Assembly: GCF_009765975.1 (NCBI RefSeq)
Contig: NZ_LMUJ01000026.1
Location: 17,129 to 57,050, forward strand
Origin: Acidisphaera sp. S103
GTDB taxonomy: Bacteria > Pseudomonadota > Alphaproteobacteria > Acetobacterales > Acetobacteraceae
Direction of reading: 5' to 3'
Length of the DNA stretch: 39,922 bases
How positions within the stretch are numbered: position 1 is the stretch's first letter; each line of letters begins with the position of its first letter. The translations under genes were made by a program, and so were the position numbers. This document shows positions 8,251 to 15,319 of this stretch, piece by piece. The notes under the pieces were generated by a model. That model was not told the origin of the DNA. It saw only the letters and a list, made by a program, of their open reading frames with translations, and searched no databases.

Positions 8251-9003
8251 CTAAACCGCCCCGCTCAGGCCCACGGGCGAACCAGGCGCCGGCCCGAGAC
8301 TGGTTGACGCCGTCGCATCGACGGTGCGGGCTATGGGCGAACCATAATAGTCCCAGGCCATCTCGTGGCCGAGATAAACAAACGGGCCGACCACGAGACC
8401 GAACGCGGACAAACCCGCCGCCGTCGCGAAGTCGCCTACCACCACGTAAAGCGTGGTGAAGTCCACCGTCGAGGCGATGGTCCGAAAGGTGACGGTCTTG
8501 GCCAGCGCCCGATTGACCGTAATCCCTCTCCGGCCGGCAGGCGCCGCTTTTGCGTTCGGCTGAAGGGACAAGGGAACCGCGGTTCCGGCCGGCCCCCAGT
8601 AATGCCAGGCCGTTTCGTGCGCCAGATAGAACAATGGGCCGGCCACCAGGGCGAAGGCCGACAGACCCGCCGCCGTGGCGGCCTCGCCCAGCACCACGTA
8701 GTTCGAGGTGAAGTCCAGCACCGTGACGATAGCCCGATAGGTAACGGTCTTGGCCAACGCCTGTTTAACCGGGAACCCGACACGGGCGGCCAGCGGTGTC
8801 TTGACGTCCGGCGGGCGGGGCATGGGAACCGCGGGCTCGTTCCGACGGCGAGCGGTGGAACCGAACAGCCGCCGGCGCAGCGTGGGCAGGTACCCGGGCA
8901 CCAGCATGGCGGCACCGCCGATCACCATGCCCGGGATCAGCGCCACCTCCAGCAAGGCGGCGCCCGCGAGCATCGATACTCCCAACGTCACAGATCGTTT
9001 CAC
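8251..9003 (-). CDS. Membrane protein with tandem DUF2061 domains
   Basis: A 250-residue protein with an N-terminal hydrophobic part (about residues 5-40), then two copies of a domain of about 60 residues. Copy 1 (79-141) begins VKQALAKTVTYR and ends YLAHETAWHYWG. Copy 2 (163-224) begins VNRALAKTVTFR and ends YLGHEMAWDYYG. The K-T-x-T-x-R start and H-E-x-A-W end identify DUF2061, a membrane domain of unknown function. I chose the GTG at 9003, which has GAGGGTGA upstream and begins the conserved KRSVTLGVSMLAG. Longer forms would overlap the divergent monooxygenase leader. Confidence 0.8.
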   Translation of the reverse strand: MKRSVTLGVSMLAGAALLEVALIPGMVIGGAAMLVPGYLPTLRRRLFGSTARRRNEPAVPMPRPPDVKTPLAARVGFPVKQALAKTVTYRAIVTVLDFTSNYVVLGEAATAAGLSAFALVAGPLFYLAHETAWHYWGPAGTAVPLSLQPNAKAAPAGRRGITVNRALAKTVTFRTIASTVDFTTLYVVVGDFATAAGLSAFGLVVGPFVYLGHEMAWDYYGSPIARTVDATASTSLGPAPGSPVGLSGAV

Positions 9004-9098
9004 GGCATCACCCTCGGGCCGGTGGAAGCGGTCGCGCTCTAGCCGTACGCGACCCTCCCCCATACCATCCTCGCCGGCACGTCCTGGAGACCTAAAAA

Positions 9099-10280
9099 AT
9101 GACAAAACTGCGCCACGGCGCCTTCCTGCCGCCCTTCCACCCGATGAACGAGAACCCGGCCGCCTGCATCGACCGCGACCTCGAACTCATGCAATGGCTC
9201 GACCGGCTTGGTTTCGACGAAGCCTGGATCGGCGAGCACCACTCCGCCGGCTGGGAGCTGATCAGTTCCCCCGAACTGTTCATCGCTGTCGCCGCCGAAC
9301 GCACCAAGTCGATCCGCTTCGGCACCGGCGTGATCTCGCTGCCGTACCACAACCCGCTGATGACCGCGAACCGCATCATCCAGTTGGATCATCACACTCG
9401 CGGTCGAGTCATGTTCGGCGCCGGCCCCGGATTGCTGGCGTCGGATGCGTTGATGCTGGGTATCGACCCCAACACCCAGCGCGACCGCATGGCCGAGGCG
9501 CTCGACGTCATCCTGCGCCTGTTCAAGGGCGAGATCGTCACCGAGAAAACCGACTGGTACACCCTGGTCGGCGCACGAGCGCACATCTTGCCCTACACCA
9601 GCCCGCACCCCGAGGTCGCGGTGGTCAGCGCCGTCACCCCCTCCGGCGGCCGCCTGGCGGGGAAATACGACCTCAGCATGATCTGTGTCGCCGCCACCAA
9701 CCCGTTCGGCTACGACGCGCTGGCGGCCAACTGGAAGATCGCCAACGACATCGCCGCGCAGGACGGCCGCACGATGGATGCGTCCCGCCTTCGCCTGGTC
9801 GGCCCCATGCACATCGCCGAAACCCGCGCCCAGGCGTTCGAGAACGTCAAATTCGGCTTCGAGCCGTATCTGAACTATCTCAACAACAACCAGCCCCGCT
9901 TCATCGTCCCAGACGGCCAGGACCCGGCGACATGGTTCGTGGAAAACAAGTTCGGCGTCATCGGCACCCCCGACGATGCCATCGCCCTGATCGAGCGGCT
10001 CTACGAAAAGCAGGGCGATTTCGGGGTGTTCCTGCAGCAGGTCCACAACTGGGCGGATTTCGAAGAAACCAAACGGTCCTACGAACTCTACCAGCGCTAC
10101 GTGATGCCGCACTTCTCCAAGGCGAACCGCCCGCGCGTCGAGTCGTTCGACTGGTGCACGGACCATCGCGACGAATTATCGGAGAAGCGCTCAACAGCCG
10201 CACGCGCGATGTTCGAAAAGCACGAAGCGGAACAGAAAGCCGCCCTTACCCGCCCGCAGAAAGGCCGGGAGGCCTGGTAG
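9099..10280 (+). CDS. LLM-class flavin-dependent monooxygenase (limonene-monooxygenase-like)
   Basis: A 393-residue luciferase-like TIM barrel. These enzymes use reduced flavin from a partner reductase and oxygen to oxidise small organic molecules. Family marks are LGFDEAWIGEHH near residue 37, then RIRFGTGV-type (SIRFGTGVISLPYHNP) and GRVMFGAGPG. The overall pattern resembles proteins annotated as limonene 1,2-monooxygenase, but that name is often over-applied and the substrate is unknown. TGGAGA precedes the ATG. The gene ends exactly where the DUF3126 gene on the other strand ends, with no bases between. No flavin reductase is next to it. Confidence 0.82.
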   Translation: MTKLRHGAFLPPFHPMNENPAACIDRDLELMQWLDRLGFDEAWIGEHHSAGWELISSPELFIAVAAERTKSIRFGTGVISLPYHNPLMTANRIIQLDHHTRGRVMFGAGPGLLASDALMLGIDPNTQRDRMAEALDVILRLFKGEIVTEKTDWYTLVGARAHILPYTSPHPEVAVVSAVTPSGGRLAGKYDLSMICVAATNPFGYDALAANWKIANDIAAQDGRTMDASRLRLVGPMHIAETRAQAFENVKFGFEPYLNYLNNNQPRFIVPDGQDPATWFVENKFGVIGTPDDAIALIERLYEKQGDFGVFLQQVHNWADFEETKRSYELYQRYVMPHFSKANRPRVESFDWCTDHRDELSEKRSTAARAMFEKHEAEQKAALTRPQKGREAW

Positions 10281-10541
10281 TCAGCGCCGAGTCGGCGATC
10301 CGATCGCCGGTTTCGCGGTCGCCGGCCGCGGTGCCGGCAGGTCTTCCTCCAGGACCGTCAGGGTCAGGGAGTACGACGTCTCGCCATCATCGACATCCTT
10401 GTGGACGGTGCCGATCGTCTCATCGTTGACCGCAATTTCGACCGACAGACCCCGGCGCATCGGCGGCACGATCTTGATCCGGTCACTGCCGAACAATTTG
10501 CGCAGATAGGTTTGAAGACGTTCGATTTCCAACGGTGTCAT
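10281..10541 (-). CDS. DUF3126 family protein
   Basis: An 86-residue protein of a family known mainly from Alphaproteobacteria. The core (LEIERLQTYLRKLFG, then LSVEIAVNDETIGTVHKD and GETSYSLTLTVLEEDL) covers residues 4-67. A Pro/Ala-rich tail follows. Function is not known. It lies 80 bases downstream of ribA on the same strand and may share its transcript. Its stop codon abuts the stop codon of the opposite monooxygenase gene. Confidence 0.8.
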   Translation of the reverse strand: MTPLEIERLQTYLRKLFGSDRIKIVPPMRRGLSVEIAVNDETIGTVHKDVDDGETSYSLTLTVLEEDLPAPRPATAKPAIGSPTRR

Positions 10542-10621
10542 GCGAGTCTCATACGAAAGGAGCTGAGCCGTTTAGCCTTGAGTCCGGTCCGCGGTCCAGC
10601 GCGCAACGCGCCGAACATGGC

Positions 10622-11746
10622 CTAATCCAGCATGTGGCCAAACCGAGCGGCCTTTGTTGCCAGATATTCATCGTTAACGCCGTTGGGCGCGAACAGATGC
10701 GGCTCCCGGCCCGTCACCTCGATGCCGCACGCGATCATCGCATCCAGCTTGTCGGGGTTATTGGTCAGCAGGCGCACCCGGTTGATTCCCATGATCCGCA
10801 GGATGGTCGCCCCGATCAGGAAATTCCGCTCATCCGAACCCCAGCCCAGCGCTCGGTTGGCGTCCATCGTATCCAGGCCGCGATCCTGCAGGCCATACGC
10901 CCGCAGCTTGTTCACCAACCCGATCCCCCTGCCTTCCTGCGCCAGGTACAGCAGCACGCCGGAACCATCCTCCGCCATCCGGCGAATCGCGCCGCGCAAC
11001 TGCTCCCCGCAATCGCACCGCATGCTGCCCAGCAGGTCGCCGGTGAAACACTCGGAGTGGATTCGGACCAGCGGGGCGTCCGCCGTCTCCGGCCGGCCAA
11101 TCACGATCGCGAGATGCTCGAGGCCCGAACCGTCGCTGCGAAACGCCACGACCCGGCTGTCCGGCGCATCGTTGAGCGGCACATCAGCCGACACCACCTG
11201 GCGCAGGCCGGCCACTTCCGTGTTCTTGTAAGCGAGCACGTCGGCTGCCGCGACATCGACCAAGCCATGACCGGCGATCAGCGGTGCCAGGTCATGCCGC
11301 AGCGGCACCGCGAGGGTTGCCGGCAGCAGACGAGCGATCTTGGCGAGACCGATCGCCGCATCGGCCAGGGGCGGTGTTGGCACCGAACGCAGCATATCCC
11401 GCACCGCCGGCTGAATCGCCAGTGGATCCACAAGAGATTGATATATATCCATTTTATGAGACAAATTTGGCAGCGCCACCGCGACCGAGGCGGCATCAGC
11501 CGACATCGGTGCCCGCAATATCGCTGCGGCCCGAGCCGGCGCGAGAATCAGCACCAGATCGGCGGCCGAGACCGCCTCCAGTTCCGCCAGTTCCGCCGTT
11601 CCCCCTGTCTCCGCGGCCAGGATCAGCAGTGGCGCCTCGCCGGTCAGCACCACCGGAACGCCGCGCCGCAGGTCGGAGGCGGCGCGATGCACCTGCCTCA
11701 GCCGCGACCGTGTCGGGTCGTCGATCACAGCGGGCTCAGCCGACAT
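10622..11746 (-). CDS. ribA: GTP cyclohydrolase II with degenerate RibB-like N-terminal domain
   Basis: This enzyme opens the imidazole ring of GTP, the first step of riboflavin synthesis. The C-terminal half (about 195-374) is complete: zinc cysteines C233, C244 and C246 (SECFTGDLLGSMRCDC), then QEGRGIGLVNKLRAYGLQDR, DTMDANRALG and LLTNNPDKLDA. The first 190 residues sit where RibBA fusions carry dihydroxybutanone-phosphate synthase. They lack its acidic active-site motifs and are Ala/Leu-rich, so that activity is probably absent. This two-part layout is known in Alphaproteobacteria. I take the ATG at 11746 (374 residues); the longer frame would need TTG. I see no FMN riboswitch upstream. 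Confidence 0.88.
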   Translation of the reverse strand: MSAEPAVIDDPTRSRLRQVHRAASDLRRGVPVVLTGEAPLLILAAETGGTAELAELEAVSAADLVLILAPARAAAILRAPMSADAASVAVALPNLSHKMDIYQSLVDPLAIQPAVRDMLRSVPTPPLADAAIGLAKIARLLPATLAVPLRHDLAPLIAGHGLVDVAAADVLAYKNTEVAGLRQVVSADVPLNDAPDSRVVAFRSDGSGLEHLAIVIGRPETADAPLVRIHSECFTGDLLGSMRCDCGEQLRGAIRRMAEDGSGVLLYLAQEGRGIGLVNKLRAYGLQDRGLDTMDANRALGWGSDERNFLIGATILRIMGINRVRLLTNNPDKLDAMIACGIEVTGREPHLFAPNGVNDEYLATKAARFGHMLD

Positions 11747-12103
11747 GCAACACCGGCCGGACCACGCGGCGTGGTCTCCTGATGAAGAGCTTTGTAAGAT
11801 TTTGGCACATTGGATAACCAAATTTCGTCACTATTGACCTTCAAACCACGATTCGTACCGGCAAGAGATGACGACTGGATGCCGTGAACCATATAGTGAG
11901 GGGAAAAGGGCGGGCGGTGGATTTCGAACCTATCGGGTCGCCTTGGCGCGCGCAATCTTGCGAAAGGTCAGGATCCGCGTGGTCTGCCGCACCGATTTCG
12001 GCCCAACTCGCGACCATTTATGGTAATTTGGCCTCCTTGAGATGAAACAGAGACGTGGCATCGGTACCAAGCTACGTCAATCACTGGCAAGAGGAACTCG
12101 ATT
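11747..12103. promoter_or_regulatory. Divergent intergenic region between ribA and response regulator
   Basis: A 357-base gap that must hold promoters for both flanking genes. I see no convincing coding frame. A short perfect palindrome, ACCAT-TT-ATGGT, lies at 12013-12024, about 80 bases before the response regulator start. The AT-richer part around it (12013-12056) is the likeliest promoter site. I could not place clear -35/-10 boxes. Confidence 0.35.
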
Positions 12104-12841
12104 ATGTCGGCAGAACGCCCGGTCCTGATCGTCGATGACGATGACGCCCTGCGTGAGACCCTGGTTGATCAGCTCGCCGTGGATGGTGAATTCGTCGCCA
12201 CCGAGGCTGGTTCCGTCAAAATCGCGGAGGATTGCCTTGCCGCCAAGGATGCACGCTTCGATGCGGTCATCCTTGATGTCGGCCTGCCTGACGGCGACGG
12301 CCGTGACCTGTGTGCCAAGCTGCGAAAGCAGGGGCATCGCATGCCCATTATCATGCTGACCGGGTTCGACAGCGAAACCGACGTGGTCAAGGGCCTGGAT
12401 TGCGGCGCCAACGACTACATCGCCAAGCCGTTCAAGCTTGCCGTGCTGCTGGCCCGTTTGCGCGCCCAGTTGCGGATTTTCGAGAACAGCGAGGACGCGG
12501 TCTTCACCATCGGCCCCTACACGTTCCGCCCCGCTGCGAAACTGCTGCAGGAACCGGCGAAGAACCGCCGCATCCGCCTGACGGAGAAAGAAGCCGCGAT
12601 CCTGAAGTTCCTGTATCGCGCCGGCACGCGCTCCGTCGCCCGGCAGGTCCTGCTGAACGAGGTCTGGGGCTACAACGCCGCCGTAACCACCCACACGCTG
12701 GAGACACACATCTACCGCCTGCGCCAGAAGATCGAGCCCGATCCGGCCAATGCGCGTCTGCTGGTCACCGAGGGTGGCGGCTACCGGCTCGACCCCGAGG
12801 GCATTCCGATCGCGCGTGTGCCGGTCGCGATGCAGGCCTGA
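12104..12841 (+). CDS. OmpR-family response regulator (orphan)
   Basis: A 245-residue two-domain regulator. The receiver (residues 6-120) has the acidic pocket DDDD at 11-14, the phosphorylated aspartate D58 (ILDVGLPDGDG), T86 and K108 (AKPF). The C-terminal winged helix (about 150-233) has LTEKEAAILKFL, then TTHTLETHIYRLRQKIE as the recognition helix and GGGYRL in the wing. No sensor kinase gene lies beside it, so its partner is unknown. It reads towards nusG, and the two genes share a terminator. Confidence 0.88.
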   Translation: MSAERPVLIVDDDDALRETLVDQLAVDGEFVATEAGSVKIAEDCLAAKDARFDAVILDVGLPDGDGRDLCAKLRKQGHRMPIIMLTGFDSETDVVKGLDCGANDYIAKPFKLAVLLARLRAQLRIFENSEDAVFTIGPYTFRPAAKLLQEPAKNRRIRLTEKEAAILKFLYRAGTRSVARQVLLNEVWGYNAAVTTHTLETHIYRLRQKIEPDPANARLLVTEGGGYRLDPEGIPIARVPVAMQA

Positions 12842-12862
12842 TCGAGGCAGCGGTCCGGATAC

Positions 12863-12891
12863 AAAAAAGCCCTCTCGCGAGGGCTTTTTTT
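12863..12891. terminator. Bidirectional intrinsic terminator between response regulator and nusG
   Basis: A stem of AAAAGCCCTC and GAGGGCTTTT with a tiny loop, flanked by A-run on the left and seven T on the right. It would end transcription from both sides: after the response regulator on + and after nusG on -. It starts 21 bases after the regulator stop and ends 22 bases before the nusG stop. Confidence 0.9.
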
Positions 12892-12913
12892 CTGCACCGG
12901 AGAGGGGCGGACC

Positions 12914-13444
12914 TTAAAGCTTCTCCACCTGGGAGTATTCCAACTCGACCGGCGTGGAACGGCCGAAGATCGAGACGCTGACTTTCACGCGGCCCTTCTC
13001 CTCGTCCACCTCTTCCACCGTGCCGTTGAAGCTGGTGAACGGCCCGTCGGCGACGCGCACCTGCTCGCCGATTTCGTAGAGCACCGCTGGGCGCGGACGA
13101 TCCACGCCTTCCTGATTCTGCTTCAGGATCCGATCCGCCTCCGCCTCGCTGATCGGGCTTGGCTTGGTCTTGCTGCCCAGGAAGCCGGTCACCTTCGGCG
13201 TGTTCTTAACCAGATGCCAGGCGTCGTCGGTCAGGTCCATCTTCACCAGGACATAGCCCGGGAAAAACTTGTGCTCGCTGTTGATCTTCCGGCCGCGCTT
13301 GACCTCGACGACGTTCTCGGAGGGCACCAGCACAGCCTCGAACTGATCGGCCAAGCCCTTTTGCGCGGCCTGCTCGGTGATCTGCTGGGCGATCTTCTTC
13401 TCGAACCCGGAGTAGACGTGGACGACGTACCAATTCTTGGCCAT
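12914..13444 (-). CDS. nusG: Transcription termination/antitermination protein NusG
   Basis: A 176-residue NusG. It binds RNA polymerase, raises processivity, and links it to Rho or the ribosome. The N-terminal NGN domain (1-115) starts KNWYVVHVYSGFEKK and has FFPGYVLVKMDL. The KOW domain (about 122-176) has VRVADGPFTSFNGTVEEVD and FGRSTPVELEYSQVEKL. It follows secE after 14 bases. In most bacteria rplK comes next; here transcription ends at a strong terminator and the next gene is on the other strand. Confidence 0.96.
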   Translation of the reverse strand: MAKNWYVVHVYSGFEKKIAQQITEQAAQKGLADQFEAVLVPSENVVEVKRGRKINSEHKFFPGYVLVKMDLTDDAWHLVKNTPKVTGFLGSKTKPSPISEAEADRILKQNQEGVDRPRPAVLYEIGEQVRVADGPFTSFNGTVEEVDEEKGRVKVSVSIFGRSTPVELEYSQVEKL

Positions 13445-13458
13445 TTCCCGGAATCCTC

Positions 13459-13662
13459 TCAGATGCCCACATTGAATAGCGCGCGCACCCCGAGACCGAT
13501 CACCTGATCGACGACGAAGAAGAAGATGGCAGCCATCGCGGCCATGGCGAACACCAGGCCGGTCGTGACCATCGTCTCCTTGCGGGTGGGCCAGGTCACC
13601 CTGGTGATCTCCGCTCTAACTTCACGTACGAATTTTGCCGGTTGGAAAGCCACGTTCGTCAA
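13459..13662 (-). CDS. secE: Preprotein translocase subunit SecE
   Basis: A short SecE of at most 67 residues with one membrane segment, the minimal type. It clamps SecY in the Sec channel. FVREVRAEITRVTWPTRKE (about 11-30) is the conserved amphipathic helix and hinge, and VTTGLVFAMAAMAAIFFFVVD is the membrane helix. The listed start is a TTG with GAGGG only three bases upstream. The GTG at 13653 (64 residues) has a longer but usable spacing, and I cannot decide between them. It lies directly after tRNA-Trp and before nusG, the usual order. Confidence 0.92.
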   Translation of the reverse strand: MTNVAFQPAKFVREVRAEITRVTWPTRKETMVTTGLVFAMAAMAAIFFFVVDQVIGLGVRALFNVGI

Positions 13663-13740
13663 ATCCCTCGCTGATCGTCGGCCATATCTTCATGTCCCTG
13701 ATTGCGCTGCCCCGGTTGCCCGCGGCATCGATCCGCGCAC

Positions 13741-13817
13741 TGGCAGGGGTGGAGGGTCTCGAACCCCCAGCCTCCGGTTTTGGAGACCGGCGCTCTAGCC
13801 AATTGAGCTACACCCCT
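13741..13817 (-). tRNA. tRNA-Trp (CCA)
   Basis: A full cloverleaf on the minus strand. The acceptor stem AGGGGTG (13817-13811) pairs with CACCCCT (13751-13745). The anticodon arm reads GGTCT-CCAAA-CCGG with anticodon CCA, and the T-arm is GGGGGTTCGAGACCC. The 3' CCA is encoded (13743-13741). It lies about 80 bases before secE, a common arrangement in bacteria. Confidence 0.96.
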
Positions 13818-13950
13818 GCAGTGGGCCGGCGCTCTCTCCATGGGATCGGACGCGACGAAGCGCGTAGAAAGGATGCGCGCGCGACGTTGTCAAGCGTTTA
13901 TGGCCGTTGGCATCCATTCCGCCGCTCCGGGCCGAAAAACTCCACGGTAT

Positions 13951-13965
13951 GTTCACATCATGTTC
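13951..13965 (+). promoter_or_regulatory. LexA box 1 (GTTC-N7-GTTC)
   Basis: GTTC-ACATCAT-GTTC matches the direct-repeat LexA operator of Alphaproteobacteria exactly. It ends directly before a candidate -35 box TTGACT (13966-13971) of the radical SAM gene that starts at 14028. Confidence 0.72.
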
Positions 13966-13995
13966 TTGACTCCGGTGCGGTGGCATGGGAACAAT
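13966..13995 (+). promoter_or_regulatory. Candidate sigma-70 promoter of the radical SAM gene
   Basis: TTGACT at 13966-13971 and AACAAT at 13990-13995, 18 bases apart. The -10 match is only partial. The boxes lie between the two LexA boxes, which fits a repressed SOS promoter. Confidence 0.4.
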
Positions 13996-14001
13996 CCGAT
14001 C

Positions 14002-14016
14002 GAACATAATACGAAC
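14002..14016 (-). promoter_or_regulatory. LexA box 2 (GAAC-N7-GAAC)
   Basis: GAAC-ATAATAC-GAAC is the reverse-complement form of the same operator. It lies just after the candidate -10 box and 11 bases before the ATG, so bound repressor would cover the transcription start. Confidence 0.72.
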
Positions 14017-14027
14017 ATGAGGTCGGG

Positions 14028-15206
14028 ATGTCAGATCGGATGGAAGCGCAAATCGACCGGGACGCCATCGTCGCGATGGACAATGCCGGCTTACCTGAAG
14101 ACGGACCTGTTCAGCGTTTTCCCTCACGCCAGGCCGCCGGCCGGGGCGCCGTCAGCAATCCAGCGGTCCGCTTCGATGCCCATGCCGCATCCCCGTTCGA
14201 CGACGGGTGGGCGACGCTGTCACAAGACGTAGGTGAACTGCCGCGACTCGACACAACGCTGACGCGCGATTCGTCCCGGTCGGCGATCAGTTGGAACACC
14301 TCTCCCGATATCGGCTTCGACCGGGCGGTCAATCCGTACCGGGGTTGCGAGCATGGCTGCATCTATTGCTACGCCCGCCCGACGCACGCCTTCCTCGGCT
14401 ACTCACCAGGCCTGGATTTCGAAACCAAGCTGATCTTCAAACCTGATGTGGCGGAACTGCTGGAAAAGGAGTTCCGCAAGCCTGGTTATGTTCCCCGCAC
14501 CCTGGCCCTGGGATCGAACACCGATCCCTATCAGCCCGTCGAACGCACGCTGAAGCTGACCCGCTCCGTGCTGGAGGTACTGGACCGGTTCAATCATCCG
14601 GTCGGTATCGTTACCAAATCGTCCGGCGTGTTGCGCGACCTGGACATCCTGTCGTCGATGGCGAAGCGGAACCTGGTGCGTGTCCATATCTCTGTCACCA
14701 CATTGGATGCTCGGCTGGCGCGGGTGATGGAACCCCGGGCGGCAACACCCGCCAGGCGCCTGCATACGATCGCCGAACTGACACGGGCCGGCGTCCCGTC
14801 GGGCGTGCTGGCCGCCCCGATGATCCCGGCGCTGAACGATGCCGAGCTGGAGAAGATACTGGAAGCGTCCGCGCGCGCCGGGGCGCGTCACGCCGGTTAT
14901 GTTCTGTTGCGGCTGCCGCTTGAATTGCGGGAGATGTTTGAGGCATGGCTGAACACCCATTTCCCCGACCGTGCCCGTCACGTCCTCAGCCTGATCCGGC
15001 AGACACGTGGGGGCGAATTGAATGATTCGCGATTCCACCACCGATTCTCGGGGCAGGGGGTGTATGCCGATCTGTTGCTACGGCGGTTCGCGCGGGTGGC
15101 ACGCCAGTTTGGCTTCGACGAAGCGCGGACTCAATTGAGTTGCGACCGATTCGCCGTTCCCGGCGGGGCGTTGACCGAAGTTCCCAGTCAGATGTCGTTG
15201 TTCTAA
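14028..15206 (+). CDS. PA0069/Rv2578c-family radical SAM protein (SplB-related)
   Basis: A 392-residue radical SAM enzyme. It should hold a 4Fe-4S cluster through C107, C111 and C114 (RGCEHGCIYCYARPTH) and split S-adenosylmethionine. The family belongs to COG1533, with spore photoproduct lyase, but its own reaction is not established. Other family marks are SRSAISWNTSPDIGFDRAVN before the cluster, LALGSNTDPYQPVE and VHISVTTLD after it. The C-terminal 70 residues carry the FHHRFSGQGVYADLL segment. Two LexA boxes in the promoter region suggest induction by DNA damage, in line with a repair role. The gene stands alone. The ATG at 14028 has GGTCGGG upstream, a weak ribosome site. Confidence 0.87.
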   Translation: MSDRMEAQIDRDAIVAMDNAGLPEDGPVQRFPSRQAAGRGAVSNPAVRFDAHAASPFDDGWATLSQDVGELPRLDTTLTRDSSRSAISWNTSPDIGFDRAVNPYRGCEHGCIYCYARPTHAFLGYSPGLDFETKLIFKPDVAELLEKEFRKPGYVPRTLALGSNTDPYQPVERTLKLTRSVLEVLDRFNHPVGIVTKSSGVLRDLDILSSMAKRNLVRVHISVTTLDARLARVMEPRAATPARRLHTIAELTRAGVPSGVLAAPMIPALNDAELEKILEASARAGARHAGYVLLRLPLELREMFEAWLNTHFPDRARHVLSLIRQTRGGELNDSRFHHRFSGQGVYADLLLRRFARVARQFGFDEARTQLSCDRFAVPGGALTEVPSQMSLF

Positions 15207-15215
15207 CCGCTGGAT

Positions 15216-15239
15216 CGTCAATCGATAAGCGGATTGACG
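15216..15239. promoter_or_regulatory. Inverted repeat overlapping the liv promoter
   Basis: CGTCAATC (15216-15223) and GATTGACG (15232-15239) are perfect 8-base arms with an 8-base spacer. The right arm contains the TTGACG -35 box, so a regulator bound here would block the promoter. It also lies 10 bases after the radical SAM stop, but has no T-run, so a terminator role is less likely. Confidence 0.45.
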
Positions 15240-15263
15240 TGGCTTGAAGCATCAACCTATCTT
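15234..15263 (+). promoter_or_regulatory. Candidate sigma-70 promoter of the liv operon
   Basis: TTGACG (15234-15239) and TATCTT (15258-15263) are separated by 18 bases and lie 57 bases before livH. Confidence 0.45.
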
Positions 15264-15319
15264 CTCAGCCTACGATAAAGAGGGCCCGCTGGCCCCAAGG
15301 GGCTGGGAGGCCAACGATA

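Noticed and set aside
8750..10429. A 559-codon plus-strand frame across the DUF2061 and monooxygenase genes
   Set aside because: It overlaps the monooxygenase in another frame, is Arg/Pro-rich and has no domain.
11747..12103. Possible FMN riboswitch before ribA
   Set aside because: I could not find the conserved RFN blocks (AGGGTGAAATTCCC and related) in the leader.
13989..14005. A third LexA-like pair (GAAC at 13989 and 14002)
   Set aside because: The spacing between the GAAC units is 9, not 7.
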